Assembly (NCBI GenBank): GCA_029233925.1
Contig: JARGOX010000008.1
Span: 69,156-133,155, forward strand
Direction of reading: 5' to 3'
Origin: Rhizobiaceae bacterium
GTDB lineage: Bacteria; Pseudomonadota; Alphaproteobacteria; Rhizobiales; Rhizobiaceae
Length of the DNA stretch: 64,000 nt
Below, piece after piece: positions 1-9,016 of the stretch (within the stretch, counting starts at the first letter, position 1; every line of letters starts with the position of its first letter). Made by a program: the position numbers and the translations under genes. The notes beneath the pieces were generated by a model, which was not told the origin of the DNA, ran no database searches, and worked only from the letters and a program-made list of their open reading frames with translations.

Positions 1-109
1 AGGACCCCAGTTTTGAAAGGACCCCAGTTTTGAAAGGACCCCAGTTTTGAAAGGACCCCAGTTTTGAAAGGATCCCAGTTTTGAAAGGATCCCAGTTTTG
101 AAAGGATCC
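1..109. repeat. 17-bp tandem direct repeat, six copies plus a partial one
   Basis: The unit AGGACCCCAGTTTTGAA repeats head to tail without spacers. The first four copies carry ACCCC and the next two carry ATCCC, then a partial seventh copy merges into unique DNA. The array begins at the window edge and may extend further left. It lies just downstream of the hemA stop codon. It is not a CRISPR array because there are no spacers. Function unknown. Confidence 0.95.
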
Positions 110-126
110 ATGTGATGACTGAAGCT

Positions 127-1404
127 CTATCCGCCGGATTTGGGTACGGTCAGATTGACGATGCGATCAGAGCGAACAGGATCTTCATTCTTGCCGGATG
201 CAAATGGAATACCGAGCGTATCCCAAACTTCCTGCAGGGCGCTGCAAAGCTCTGAAATCAACTGGTCTTTGTGGTAGGGCGTTGGCGTGATTCGCAAGCG
301 CTCTGTACCGCGCGGCACTGTGGGATAGTTGATGGGCTGAATGTAGATGCCATGAACGTCCATAAGACGATCGGCTGCTTTCTTGCACAGTTCGGGGTCT
401 CCCACCAGCAATGGCACGATATGTGTCTCGGAGGGCATCACCGGAAATCCTGCTGCGCCCAGCGCCTGTTTTGTCGCCTGTGCCTGCCGCTGATGCGCTT
501 CGCGCTCCGTCTGTGACTGCTTGAGGTGGCGAATGGACGTCGTTGCAGCTGCGGCTATGGAGGGTGGCAGGGCCGTGGTGAAAATGAACCCCGGCGCATA
601 GGAACGCACGGCGTCAATCACGGCCCGCGGACCGGTGATATAGCCGCCCAGTGCACCAAAAGCCTTGGCAAGTGTTCCTTCTATAATGTCGATACGGTCC
701 GCCAAACCATCACGATCCGTGATGCCGCCGCCGCGCGCGCCATACATGCCAACGGCATGCACTTCGTCAATATAGGTCATCGCGCCATATTTTTCAGCCA
801 GATCGGCGATCGCTTCGATCGGTGCAATATCGCCATCCATGGAATAAACCGATTCAAAAACAATCAGTTTCGCCCGGTGTGGTTCTGCCGCGCGAAGCAA
901 TTCTTCAAGATGGGCCAGATCATTGTGCCGGAAGATTTTTTTCTCGCATCCAGAGCGACTGACACCCTCGATCATCGAGGAATGATTGAGTTCGTCCGAA
1001 AGAATCAGGCAGTCGGGAAGCAGTTTGGCGATGGTGGAAATCGACGCTTCATTGGATATGAAACCGGACGTGAAAACCAGCGCGGCTTCCTTGTTGTGGA
1101 GATCGGCAAGTTCGAGTTCGAGCTCCACCAATGGATGGTTGGTGCCTGAAATATTGCGCGTTCCACCGGCGCCGGACCCCATTTTCGTCGCTGCATTACA
1201 CAATGCCGCTATGACGTCTTCATTCTGCCCCATGCCCAGGTAGTCGTTGGAACACCACACGGTCACTTCACGTGCAGCGCCGCCGGAACGATGAATGGCC
1301 TGCGGGAATTTTCCCACAATACGTTCCAGGTTCGCAAAGACGCGATAGCGCTTTTCGGCATGCAGCTGGTCGACTGCTTCCTGAAAAATACTGCGATAGT
1401 CCAT
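127..1404 (-). CDS. hemA: 5-aminolevulinate synthase
   Basis: Condenses glycine and succinyl-CoA to 5-aminolevulinate in the first step of the alphaproteobacterial (C4) heme pathway; cytoplasmic and PLP-dependent. The 425-residue protein matches the family length. Visible hallmarks are the GTRNISGT segment near residue 81, NHSSMIEG near 140, the cofactor Asp region [12 protein letters not shown] near 211, and the PLP lysine in EGTLAKAFG (about Lys247). I chose the ATG giving MDYRSIF because alphaproteobacterial HemA starts this way and a GGAG lies upstream; a start 20 codons earlier would add a non-homologous leader. The upstream region carries Irr-like and FNR-like boxes. It is divergent from the liv-type binding-protein gene. 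Confidence 0.97.
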   Translation of the reverse strand: MDYRSIFQEAVDQLHAEKRYRVFANLERIVGKFPQAIHRSGGAAREVTVWCSNDYLGMGQNEDVIAALCNAATKMGSGAGGTRNISGTNHPLVELELELADLHNKEAALVFTSGFISNEASISTIAKLLPDCLILSDELNHSSMIEGVSRSGCEKKIFRHNDLAHLEELLRAAEPHRAKLIVFESVYSMDGDIAPIEAIADLAEKYGAMTYIDEVHAVGMYGARGGGITDRDGLADRIDIIEGTLAKAFGALGGYITGPRAVIDAVRSYAPGFIFTTALPPSIAAAATTSIRHLKQSQTEREAHQRQAQATKQALGAAGFPVMPSETHIVPLLVGDPELCKKAADRLMDVHGIYIQPINYPTVPRGTERLRITPTPYHKDQLISELCSALQEVWDTLGIPFASGKNEDPVRSDRIVNLTVPKSGG

Positions 1405-1524
1405 TGAATACACACTCCAATTCGCAAAGCAGGGACATTGCCCGTGCAAGATTTCGGACAGCACCCCAACCGATGGGTATTGACTGCAATAGCCTACAGC
1501 TCCTCTCGGTCAGTCCTATCAGAC

Positions 1525-1541
1525 TTTAGATGGAGTCTAAA
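1525..1541. promoter_or_regulatory. Irr-type iron control element (ICE-like box) upstream of hemA
   Basis: TTTAGATGGAGTCTAAA has perfect 6-bp inverted arms (TTTAGA and TCTAAA) and the exact 17-bp length of the alphaproteobacterial ICE consensus TTTAGAA-N3-TTCTAAA; only the two bases flanking the centre deviate. It lies 121 bp upstream of the hemA start. Irr control of heme genes is established in rhizobia and Brucella; that this site binds Irr is inference. Confidence 0.6.
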
Positions 1542-1561
1542 CAGGAAATTATGACGCAGGC

Positions 1562-1575
1562 TTGACTCAGATCAA
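1562..1575. promoter_or_regulatory. FNR/FixK-type box upstream of hemA
   Basis: TTGACTCAGATCAA matches the FNR consensus TTGAT-N4-ATCAA at nine of ten fixed positions. If it activates from about -41.5, hemA transcription would begin near 1527, so the ICE-like box would cover the -10 region or start point. FnrL/FixK regulation of hemA is known in related bacteria. The rest of the 1405-1758 gap holds two copies of AACCAAAGT 15 bp apart (1628, 1643) around a TATAAT at 1636, a possible promoter for the rightward operon. Confidence 0.6.
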
Positions 1576-1758
1576 CCAACTGGACCGGCACCGACCGCAA
1601 GGGGGTGATTGGGAAGACTAAAATATAAACCAAAGTATAATGAACCAAAGTCTCATACACGAATGGATTATTGCGACTTCTGCTGTTGTGATTAGCATTC
1701 GGCCATGTTCCATCAGAGGATATGGAGCACGCGACCAGCGACATTCGGGAGGAATTCA

Positions 1759-3102
1759 ATGTCCAGATTAATCATGACACGGCGTGGCTTGCTTAAAGCA
1801 GGCGCAGCGTCCGGTGTTGCACTAGCAGCACCAATGAGCTTCGTACGCGGAGCCTATGCTGAAGATTTCTGCAATATGCCCACCGGTAGTACAGTCACAC
1901 TGGGCTTTAACGTGCCGCAGTCAGGTGCCTATGCCGATGAAGGCGCAGACGAACTGCGTGCTTATCAGCTTGCCGTCAAACACCTCAATGGTGAAGGCGA
2001 TGGCGGAATGCTCGGTACATTCTCGTCAAAAGCGCTCAAGGGTAATGGTATCCTTGGAAAGAAAGTTGCCTATGTGACAGGCGATACCCAGACCAAATCC
2101 GATGCGGCCCGTGCGTCGGCCAAGCGGATGATCGAAAAAGACGGCGCCATCATGATCACTGGTGGTTCATCGTCTGGTGTGGCAGTTGCCGTGCAGGGTC
2201 TGTGTCAGGAAACCGGCGTCATTTTCATGGCCGGCCTGACCCACTCCAACGATACGACCGGCAAGGACAAGAAACGTTATGGTTTCCGCCATTTCTTCAA
2301 TGCCTACCAGTCAGGTCTGGCATTGGGACCAATCCTTGGTGAACAATTCGGTGCGGATCGCCGCGCCTATCACCTGACAGCCGATTATACCTGGGGCTGG
2401 ACACAGGAAGAATCCATCAAGAATGCTACGGAAGGTCTTGGCTGGGAAACAGTCAATGCGGTACGCACACCATTGGGTGCCGGTGACTTCTCGCAGTATC
2501 TCACGCCTGTTTTGAACTCCGGTGCAGATGTGCTGATCCTGAACCACTACGGCAAGGACATGGTGAATTCACTGACGCAGGCCGTTCAGTTCGGCATGCG
2601 CGCCAAGCAGGTCAATGGCAAGAACTTCGAAATCGTTGTTCCGTTGTTCTCGCGTCTGATGGCTCAGGGAGCCGGCGAAAACATCAAGGGCATTTTGGGA
2701 ACCACAAACTGGAACTGGTCGCTGGAAGACGATGCATCGAAGGCCTTTGTCAAATCCTTCGGTCAGGAATACGGCTTCCCGCCATCTCAGGCAGCCCATA
2801 CATGCTATGTCCAGACCTTGCTTTATGCTGACGCTTGCGAACGTGCGGGAACATTCTCTCCGCCGCAGGTCATTGCTGCACTTGAAGGCTTTGAGTTTGA
2901 CGGCATGGGCAACGGCAAAACGCTCTACCGTGCTGAAGACCATCAGTGCATGAAGGATGTTCTTGTGGTGCGCGGCAACGAAAACCCGACGTCGCAGTTC
3001 GACCTTCTGGATGTTGTCAAGATTGTACCGCGTGACCAGGTCACCTATGACCCGGCCATCTTCGGTGGTGATCTTGGACCGGCAGATGCCAAATCGTGCT
3101 AG
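1759..3102 (+). CDS. Branched-chain amino acid-type ABC transporter substrate-binding protein
   Basis: Periplasmic type I binding protein that should deliver its ligand to the LivHMGF components encoded downstream. The N-terminus carries a Tat-like motif (TRRGLLKAGAA) and an AYA-type cleavage site near residue 33, so it is probably exported folded. The mature 447-residue precursor has the peripla_BP_6 layout (TLGFNVPQSGAYADEG, then ITGGSSSGVAVAVQGL). The start was chosen because GGGAGGA lies 5 bp upstream; an upstream frame extension has no such site. The ligand could be an amino acid, an amide or urea; the sequence does not decide this. Confidence 0.9.
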   Translation: MSRLIMTRRGLLKAGAASGVALAAPMSFVRGAYAEDFCNMPTGSTVTLGFNVPQSGAYADEGADELRAYQLAVKHLNGEGDGGMLGTFSSKALKGNGILGKKVAYVTGDTQTKSDAARASAKRMIEKDGAIMITGGSSSGVAVAVQGLCQETGVIFMAGLTHSNDTTGKDKKRYGFRHFFNAYQSGLALGPILGEQFGADRRAYHLTADYTWGWTQEESIKNATEGLGWETVNAVRTPLGAGDFSQYLTPVLNSGADVLILNHYGKDMVNSLTQAVQFGMRAKQVNGKNFEIVVPLFSRLMAQGAGENIKGILGTTNWNWSLEDDASKAFVKSFGQEYGFPPSQAAHTCYVQTLLYADACERAGTFSPPQVIAALEGFEFDGMGNGKTLYRAEDHQCMKDVLVVRGNENPTSQFDLLDVVKIVPRDQVTYDPAIFGGDLGPADAKSC

Positions 3103-3130
3103 CAACCCCTTGCTAGTTTAGCTTGCTATT

Positions 3131-3161
3131 GCTGATCGGCCTCGTAAAGTGGCCGGTCAGC
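3131..3161 (+). terminator. Intercistronic hairpin after the binding-protein gene
   Basis: GCTGATCGGCC pairs with GGCCGGTCAGC (11 bp including one G-U) across a 9-nt loop. There is no T-run, so it looks like an attenuator or mRNA-stabilising hairpin rather than a full terminator. Confidence 0.6.
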
Positions 3162-3293
3162 AGCGATAGTTGAAAAGTGGTAAACGGTTTTCGGGCCAAT
3201 AGATCAATACAACAGTGAACCCGAGCAATAAACGCGGTGCCGATATTGCACCTGTTGCTTGAACACAGCGTTGACAACGGGGCGCTTCGCAAT

Positions 3294-4319
3294 ATGGATG
3301 CGATCTTTCTTCAATTTTTGAACGGCCTGGACAAGGGTGGAGCCTACGCGTTGATCGCATTGGGTCTGACGCTCGTGTTCGGGACATTGGGTGTGGTCAA
3401 TTTCGCCCATGGTGCCCTGTTTATGCTGGGTGCTTTTTGCGCGGTGACGTTCAACAAGTTGCTCAGTCTTGAACTTGTGGTTCTCGACGAGACCAAAACA
3501 ACGGCCTGGGGAACGGCGCTGGAAGTGCGTACGGCCTATATTGAGAACTGGTTCGGAGATTTCGGCACCACGATCCTCGATTACTCCGTGCCCATATCCA
3601 TTATTGTTGCTATTCCCGTCATGCTTCTGATCGGCATTGCCATGGAGCGTGGCCTGATCAAATATTTCTACAAACGTCCCCATGCGGACCAGATTCTCGT
3701 GACATTTGGCATGGCCATTGTGATACAGGAAATCATCAAACATTATTTCGGTGCCAATCCCATTCCTCAGAGCGCGCCGGATATTGTGTCTGGCAGCGCC
3801 AATATTGGGCTCTGGCTCGGTCTGGGGGACAATGTTGTCTATCCCTGGTGGCGGCTTGTTTACTTCGCATTCTCCGCATTCATCATCGCGGCGGTCTTTG
3901 CATTCCTGCAATTTACCACCTATGGCATGGTTGTGCGTGCTGGCATGCGCGACAGCGAGACAGTCGGCCTCCTTGGTATCAATATAGAGAAACGCTTTAC
4001 CGTCGTCTTCGGCCTTGCCGCCGTTGTGGCCGGTCTTGCCGGGGTCATGTATACGCCCATATTGCCGCCCGACTATCACATGGGCATGGACTTTCTCGTG
4101 CTGTCCTTTGTGGTTGTGGTTGTCGGTGGCATGGGCTCGCTGCCCGGTGCAGTTCTGGCCGGGTTCATGCTCGGTATCCTGCAGTCCTTTGCATCCATGA
4201 ATGAAATCACGAGCCTGTTTCCGGGGATCGACCAGATTATTATCTATCTGGTGGCGGTCGTGATCCTGTTGACCATGCCGCGCGGCCTGCTGGGGCGCGA
4301 AGGCGTAATGGAAGAGTAA
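3294..4319 (+). CDS. livH: Branched-chain amino acid-type ABC transporter permease LivH
   Basis: Inner-membrane permease of 341 residues with about eight hydrophobic segments and the LivH hallmark [19 protein letters not shown] near the N-terminus, then [28 protein letters not shown] near the C-terminus is the conserved cytoplasmic loop that contacts the ATPases. The insert between the first two segments (about residues 62-85, hydrophilic) is longer than in E. coli LivH. The start giving [15 protein letters not shown] fits the family; a start 19 codons earlier is possible. The gene is followed by livM after 5 bp. Confidence 0.93.
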   Translation: MDAIFLQFLNGLDKGGAYALIALGLTLVFGTLGVVNFAHGALFMLGAFCAVTFNKLLSLELVVLDETKTTAWGTALEVRTAYIENWFGDFGTTILDYSVPISIIVAIPVMLLIGIAMERGLIKYFYKRPHADQILVTFGMAIVIQEIIKHYFGANPIPQSAPDIVSGSANIGLWLGLGDNVVYPWWRLVYFAFSAFIIAAVFAFLQFTTYGMVVRAGMRDSETVGLLGINIEKRFTVVFGLAAVVAGLAGVMYTPILPPDYHMGMDFLVLSFVVVVVGGMGSLPGAVLAGFMLGILQSFASMNEITSLFPGIDQIIIYLVAVVILLTMPRGLLGREGVMEE

Positions 4320-4324
4320 AACAG

Positions 4325-5470
4325 ATGAAACAGCTACTCTCCAAAGAACCCTTCGCCCTGCTTCTTTTTTCTGCAGTCATTCTGACGATGCCCATCTGGC
4401 TGGCCCCGCTGGGCGCAAATTACCCGGATTTGCTGCAGAAATTTGCCATCTATGCCATCTTTGCAATGGGCTTCAACATTCTGTTCGGCCTGACCGGCTA
4501 CCTCTCATTCGGCCATGCCGCCTTTTTGGGCGTTGGTTCCTATGCGGCCGTGTGGTCTTTCAAGCTCTTTACGATGAATGTCTTGCCGGCTGTCCTGTTC
4601 GGCACCGCCTTTGCCGGAGGGGTCGCCCTGTTGATCGGCTTTGTCTGTCTGCGGCGATCGGGGATCTATTTCTCCATTCTGACCTTGGCCTTTGCGCAAA
4701 TGTTCTACAATCTTGCCTATTCGGTCATGACCCCGATCACCAATGGTGAAACAGGTCTGCAACTGACCTTGCAGGATCCGCGCATCATCGACCGGGCACT
4801 GGCCCCTGCGGGGCAGGGGCTGCCGTCGACCGAACTGTTCGGACTGTCCATGAGTGGCTATTCAGGCTTTTATTTTTGCGCCACCATGCTGATCATATGT
4901 TTCTTCATTTCCAGGCGTATCTTCAAGTCGCCCTTCGGGTTGACGCTGCTCGGCATCAAATCCAACCAGACACGCATGAACTATACCGGCTTCAATACCC
5001 GTCCCTATACACTCACCGCCTTTGTCATTTCCGGCATGTTCGCAGGACTGGCAGGCTCCTTGCTTGCGGTCACGGATCCGCTGGCCGGTGCTGAACGGAT
5101 GCAATGGACGGCATCCGGCGAGGTTGTGCTGATGACCATTCTGGGTGGCGTCGGAACCTTGATCGGGCCGATGCTCGGTGCCTGGATCATCAAATATTTC
5201 GAAAACATCTTTTCCTCCTTCAATGATGATGCCTTGCAGCAGGTCTATTCCTTCCTGCCTGAGGGATTGCGCAATATGGCGGTGGATCTATCAAGCCTGT
5301 TTGTCGGCGAAGGCTGGCATCTGACATTGGGTGTGCTCTTCATGCTGATCGTGATCTTCCTGCCAGGAGGTCTGATGGAGGGCTGGCGGCGTATTGTCCG
5401 GCGTTTTCGTGGTGGCGGCGGGGGCGAAGGTGAATCGGCACCGGCTGCAACCGCTCAACCGGCAGAATAG
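4325..5470 (+). CDS. livM: Branched-chain amino acid-type ABC transporter permease LivM
   Basis: Second permease subunit, 381 residues and about nine hydrophobic segments. Family signatures visible are [28 protein letters not shown] near residues 41-68 and [14 protein letters not shown] near 274. A Gly-rich, Glu-containing tail (residues 360-381) looks disordered. The ATG is preceded by GGAAGAG. It should pair with LivH in the membrane, with LivG and LivF as the ATP-hydrolysing pair. Confidence 0.93.
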   Translation: MKQLLSKEPFALLLFSAVILTMPIWLAPLGANYPDLLQKFAIYAIFAMGFNILFGLTGYLSFGHAAFLGVGSYAAVWSFKLFTMNVLPAVLFGTAFAGGVALLIGFVCLRRSGIYFSILTLAFAQMFYNLAYSVMTPITNGETGLQLTLQDPRIIDRALAPAGQGLPSTELFGLSMSGYSGFYFCATMLIICFFISRRIFKSPFGLTLLGIKSNQTRMNYTGFNTRPYTLTAFVISGMFAGLAGSLLAVTDPLAGAERMQWTASGEVVLMTILGGVGTLIGPMLGAWIIKYFENIFSSFNDDALQQVYSFLPEGLRNMAVDLSSLFVGEGWHLTLGVLFMLIVIFLPGGLMEGWRRIVRRFRGGGGGEGESAPAATAQPAE

Positions 5471-5481
5471 GGAAGCGCATC

Positions 5482-6240
5482 ATGAAAAACAGTGTTCTAC
5501 ACGTAGCCGATGTGCACAAGAGCTTCGGCGGGTTGCATGCCCTCAGTGATGTTGACCTCAATGTTGAGGAAGGCACCACCCATGCCATCATCGGTCCAAA
5601 TGGTGCAGGCAAGTCGACCTTGCTCAATGTCTGTGTCGGGCGCATCAAGCCGGACAAGGGACATGTGGTTTTTGACGGCACGGTTCTGGATTCGCGCACA
5701 CCCTATGAGATCAACCAGCTGGGCGTGTCCCGGGTCTTTCAGACGCCGGAAATATTTCCGGATTTGAGCCTTTTGGAAAACGTCATGATCCCGGCCTTTG
5801 CCCGAAGGGATGGTGCATTCAGAATGCGTCTCTTCGCCAAATTGAGCAAGGAAGCGGAATTGCGCGATGAGGCCGAACATGTTCTGGCGGATATGGGCCT
5901 GGTCGAAATGAAGGATCGTGAAGCGGCCTCGCTGTCACGCGGCGACAAGCGGCGGCTGGAGTTGGCGATGTGCCTGATACAGCATCCCAAGCTGCTTCTG
6001 CTTGACGAGCCCACGGCAGGCATGGCCCGCCATGATACAAATCGAACCGTTGACCTTTTGAAGACCATCAAGGCACGTGGTATGACGAAAGTGATCATCG
6101 AACATGATATGCATGTGGTGTTCTCGCTGGCAGACAAGATCTCGGTTCTGGCTCAGGGCCGGATCATAGCATCGGGAACGCCGGACGAAATCAAAGGCAA
6201 CAAGAAAGTACAGGAAGCGTATCTTGGCGGAGAGCAATGA
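5482..6240 (+). CDS. livG: Branched-chain amino acid-type ABC transporter ATP-binding protein LivG
   Basis: Cytoplasmic ATPase of 252 residues. Walker A is GPNGAGKSTLLN near residue 38, Walker B LLLLDEPTAGM near 170, and the C-terminal DKISVLAQGRIIASGTP is typical of LivG. The signature loop reads LSRGDKRRLE, an acceptable variant of the LSGGQ class seen in LivG-like ATPases. A GGGAAG lies upstream of the ATG. The next gene starts 1 bp after this stop. Confidence 0.93.
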   Translation: MKNSVLHVADVHKSFGGLHALSDVDLNVEEGTTHAIIGPNGAGKSTLLNVCVGRIKPDKGHVVFDGTVLDSRTPYEINQLGVSRVFQTPEIFPDLSLLENVMIPAFARRDGAFRMRLFAKLSKEAELRDEAEHVLADMGLVEMKDREAASLSRGDKRRLELAMCLIQHPKLLLLDEPTAGMARHDTNRTVDLLKTIKARGMTKVIIEHDMHVVFSLADKISVLAQGRIIASGTPDEIKGNKKVQEAYLGGEQ

Positions 6241-6241
6241 C

Positions 6242-7015
6242 ATGCTGACAAATACAGATCCAAGCAACCTGCAAAATGAAAAAGCAGCCTTGGCGCAGCC
6301 CGTGGCGGGCAAGCCGTTTTTCAGCGTACAAGACATTCACGCCTACTACGGTGAATCCTATATCGTCCAGGGAATATCATTGGAGTTGAACGAGGGTGAG
6401 ATTTTGGCACTGCTGGGCCGCAATGGTGCCGGCAAAACCTCAACGCTTCGCGCGATCGCCCGGGTCGATGATCCTGCGCTGAAACGCGGTGAGATCTATC
6501 TCGGCGGCGAAAGCCTGCATGACAAGAAGGCCTATCAGGCAGCGCAGATGGGTGTTCAGCTTGTACCCGAAGATCGGCGGATCATCGGCGGTTTGACAGT
6601 TGAGGAAAATCTGGTCCTGGCGCAGGTTGCCGAGCCGCGCGGCTGGGAGTTGGAACGCATTTACGAACATTTTCCGCGTCTTGCCGAGCGCCGTTCGCAA
6701 ATGGGCACCACTTTGTCGGGTGGTGAGCAGCAGATGCTGGCGGTTGCCCGGGCACTGGCCCGCGATATCAAGCTGCTTTTGCTGGATGAGCCCTATGAGG
6801 GGCTGGCGCCGGTTATTGTTCAGGAAATCGAGAAAATTGTCAGGCAGATCAAGGAAATCGGAATCACCACGATCATTGTCGAGCAAAATGCCGTTGCCGC
6901 ACTGAAACTGGCCGACAAGGCTGTCATCGTCGATATGGGCGAGATTGCCTATTCGGGGTCAGCGCAGGATGTGCTTAACAACGAAGATCTGCGCAATGAA
7001 TATCTGGCGATCTGA
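6242..7015 (+). CDS. livF: Branched-chain amino acid-type ABC transporter ATP-binding protein LivF
   Basis: Partner ATPase of LivG. Walker A GRNGAGKTSTLRAI, signature LSGGEQQMLAVARAL, Walker B LLLLDEPYEGLAP, and the LivF-type end DVLNNEDLRNEYLAI. The ATG at 6242 sits 6 bp after GGCGGAGAG; an in-frame TTG at 6224 overlapping livG is less likely. The N-terminus has about 25 extra residues (TNTDPSNLQNEKAALAQP) before the nucleotide-binding fold, longer than usual. Last gene of the operon; a strong terminator follows. Confidence 0.93.
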   Translation: MLTNTDPSNLQNEKAALAQPVAGKPFFSVQDIHAYYGESYIVQGISLELNEGEILALLGRNGAGKTSTLRAIARVDDPALKRGEIYLGGESLHDKKAYQAAQMGVQLVPEDRRIIGGLTVEENLVLAQVAEPRGWELERIYEHFPRLAERRSQMGTTLSGGEQQMLAVARALARDIKLLLLDEPYEGLAPVIVQEIEKIVRQIKEIGITTIIVEQNAVAALKLADKAVIVDMGEIAYSGSAQDVLNNEDLRNEYLAI

Positions 7016-7070
7016 AACACACCGGACGCGATAGCAATATTCCTTTTTGCCTTTTTGCTGAACTGCCCGA

Positions 7071-7102
7071 GCGCCGCACCCGAAAGGGTGCGGCGCTTTT
7101 TT
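7071..7102 (+). terminator. Rho-independent terminator of the liv operon
   Basis: A perfect 11-bp stem (GCGCCGCACCC pairing with GGGTGCGGCGC) closes a GAAA tetraloop and is followed by six Ts. The T-run abuts the stop codon of the convergent permease gene. Confidence 0.95.
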
Positions 7103-8103
7103 CATTCATAGCCTCGTGCTTGCCGGAAGCGATCAAATGCGACTGCAATTATGATGAAGGAGCCAACGAAAGTACCTTGCCAGAACGTGCTTATACCAAG
7201 CAGGATCAGGCTGTTGCGAATAACTTCAATGAGCAGTGCGCCGATAACGGCGCCGAAGGCTGTTCCGACACCACCTGCCAGGTTGGCGCCGCCGATAACG
7301 GAAGCTGCGATGACCGACAGCTCCATGGACTGGCCGAGATTGGTGGTGACGCCACCCAGCCAGCCAACTTCGAGTATACCGGCGATGCCGGCCATGAGGG
7401 CCGAGAACATATAGACACTCACTTTCACACGACTGACAGGAATGCCTGTCAGCACGGCAGCCTGCTCATTGCCGCCGATGGCAAACAGATGCTGCCCCCA
7501 GCGCAGCCATCGAAAGGCAAATGATGTGAATGCGGCAAGGATGAGCAGGATGATCAAGGGGTGCGGCAAACCGAAGGTGGAGCCTCCGCCCAACCAAAGC
7601 AGAAAATCATGATCGGGACCGAACTGGTAAATCATCTTGTTATTGGACAACACCATGGCAAGGCTTCGTGCGATCGACAGCATACCCAGCGTCACCACAA
7701 ATGACGGCATCTTGGCATAGGCAATCAACACACCGTTTACGGCCCCGACAACAAGGGAAACGCCAAGCGCCAGAAGACAACCGGCCCAAAAGGGCATTCC
7801 AGATGCCATTGTGACGCTGACCGTCATGGCGGAGATAACCAAAGTCGATCCCACTGACAGATCAATTCCGCCCGATGCGATCACTGCCGTCATGCCGAGA
7901 GCCACGATGCCGATAAAGGCAAAATTCCGGGTGACGTTGAACAGATTGCGTTCCGTGGCGAACGTATCCGTCATGAGGGTCAAGGCGATGCATGCCAGCA
8001 ACGCCGCAACGAAGACCCAGAATGTTTGCTGGCTGGCAATACGCGAAATGAAACTGCGGTGTTCGGAATTATTGATGGCGTCTGAGAGGCTTGAGTTTGA
8101 CAT
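7102..8103 (-). CDS. RbsC/FrcC-type sugar ABC transporter permease (first set)
   Basis: Inner-membrane permease of the BPD_transp_2 family, 333 residues, with about nine hydrophobic segments. The family hallmark ASGGIDLSVGSTLV is near residue 76 and the cytoplasmic contact loop FAIGGNEQAAVLTGIPVSRVK near 206. It is the last gene of the minus-strand sugar regulon and follows a single-domain ATPase gene by 21 bp, the FrcCA-like arrangement. Substrate unknown; the neighbouring oxidoreductase and epimerase suggest a sugar or polyol. Confidence 0.9.
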   Translation of the reverse strand: MSNSSLSDAINNSEHRSFISRIASQQTFWVFVAALLACIALTLMTDTFATERNLFNVTRNFAFIGIVALGMTAVIASGGIDLSVGSTLVISAMTVSVTMASGMPFWAGCLLALGVSLVVGAVNGVLIAYAKMPSFVVTLGMLSIARSLAMVLSNNKMIYQFGPDHDFLLWLGGGSTFGLPHPLIILLILAAFTSFAFRWLRWGQHLFAIGGNEQAAVLTGIPVSRVKVSVYMFSALMAGIAGILEVGWLGGVTTNLGQSMELSVIAASVIGGANLAGGVGTAFGAVIGALLIEVIRNSLILLGISTFWQGTFVGSFIIIAVAFDRFRQARGYE

Positions 8104-8124
8104 TTCAGTGGTTCCTTATGCGCT

Positions 8125-8865
8125 TCAGGCCGCTTCGATAGCGCCGGTAATCAGACCCGTGACTTCTTCCGGTGATGAATCCGATGCGTTTTTGCTGGCG
8201 ACCAATTGTCCTCGCCGAAGCACAATGACCTTGTCCGCGACTTCGAAGACATCGGGCATGCGATGGCTGATCAGGACAACTGCAATGCCTTGTTCACTCA
8301 ATTGCCTGATAAGATTGAGCACTTCGGCAACCTGCCGCACAGATATGGCCGCCGTCGGTTCGTCCATGAGCACGATTCTCGCGTCAGTCAAAAGTGCCCG
8401 CGCGATCGCCACGGCCTGCCGCTGTCCGCCAGACATCCGTTTGACAAGGTCGCGCGGTCGGGTTTCGGATTTCAGCCGCGCGAAGAGTTCAACCGCACGG
8501 TTCTGCATGTGTTTGTAGTCAACGATCTGAAACGGCCCGAACTGCCGCGTAGGCTCACGTCCCAGAAACACGTTTGAAGCAGCCGACAGATTGTTGCAAA
8601 TTGCCAAATCCTGATAGACGACCTCTATTCCCGCCCGCTGCGCGTCCAGGGGCTTGTGAAAATTGACAGTCTGACCGGAGATCAGGACTTCGCCCGACGA
8701 CGGTGCAAAATTGCCCGCGATCACTTTCACCAAAGTCGATTTGCCGGCGCCATTATCACCCATCAGACCAACAACCTCACCCGGTTCGACTGTCAGCGAA
8801 ACGCCATTGAGCGCCTGAATGGCACCATAATTCTTGGAAATATTTTTTAGCTCGAGTACGCTCAT
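8125..8865 (-). CDS. Single-domain sugar ABC transporter ATP-binding protein (FrcA-like)
   Basis: A 246-residue ATPase with one nucleotide-binding domain, unlike the fused two-domain ATPase upstream. Walker A GDNGAGKSTLVKVI near residue 38, signature MSGGQRQAVAIARAL, Walker B VLMDEPTAAI. The chosen ATG has GGAGGTGAG directly upstream. FrcA of rhizobial fructose transporters has the same one-domain form. It forms a unit with the permease at 7102; its binding protein may be the one at 13802, which has no transporter genes directly beside it. The 151-bp gap before this gene (8866-9016) contains no convincing signal. Confidence 0.88.
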   Translation of the reverse strand: MSVLELKNISKNYGAIQALNGVSLTVEPGEVVGLMGDNGAGKSTLVKVIAGNFAPSSGEVLISGQTVNFHKPLDAQRAGIEVVYQDLAICNNLSAASNVFLGREPTRQFGPFQIVDYKHMQNRAVELFARLKSETRPRDLVKRMSGGQRQAVAIARALLTDARIVLMDEPTAAISVRQVAEVLNLIRQLSEQGIAVVLISHRMPDVFEVADKVIVLRRGQLVASKNASDSSPEEVTGLITGAIEAA

Positions 8866-9016
8866 CTCACCTCCTCCCACGTGCCGGTTTACCCGGCTTA
8901 GTGTTGTCGTTCAAAATCCCGAAACGTTTAACCAGCCTTATGCTGACGCCGCAGCGCTCCTCTGTGACTTGTAACCAACACTATCATGAACGCCCTGCCT
9001 TTCATGATCCGGACCA

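Noticed and set aside
1-109. Possible CRISPR array
   Set aside because: Repeats are contiguous with no spacers and no cas genes are near.
3204-4079. 291-residue open frame on the minus strand
   Set aside because: Antisense to livH; His/Asp/Gly-rich composition typical of a shadow of membrane-protein codons.
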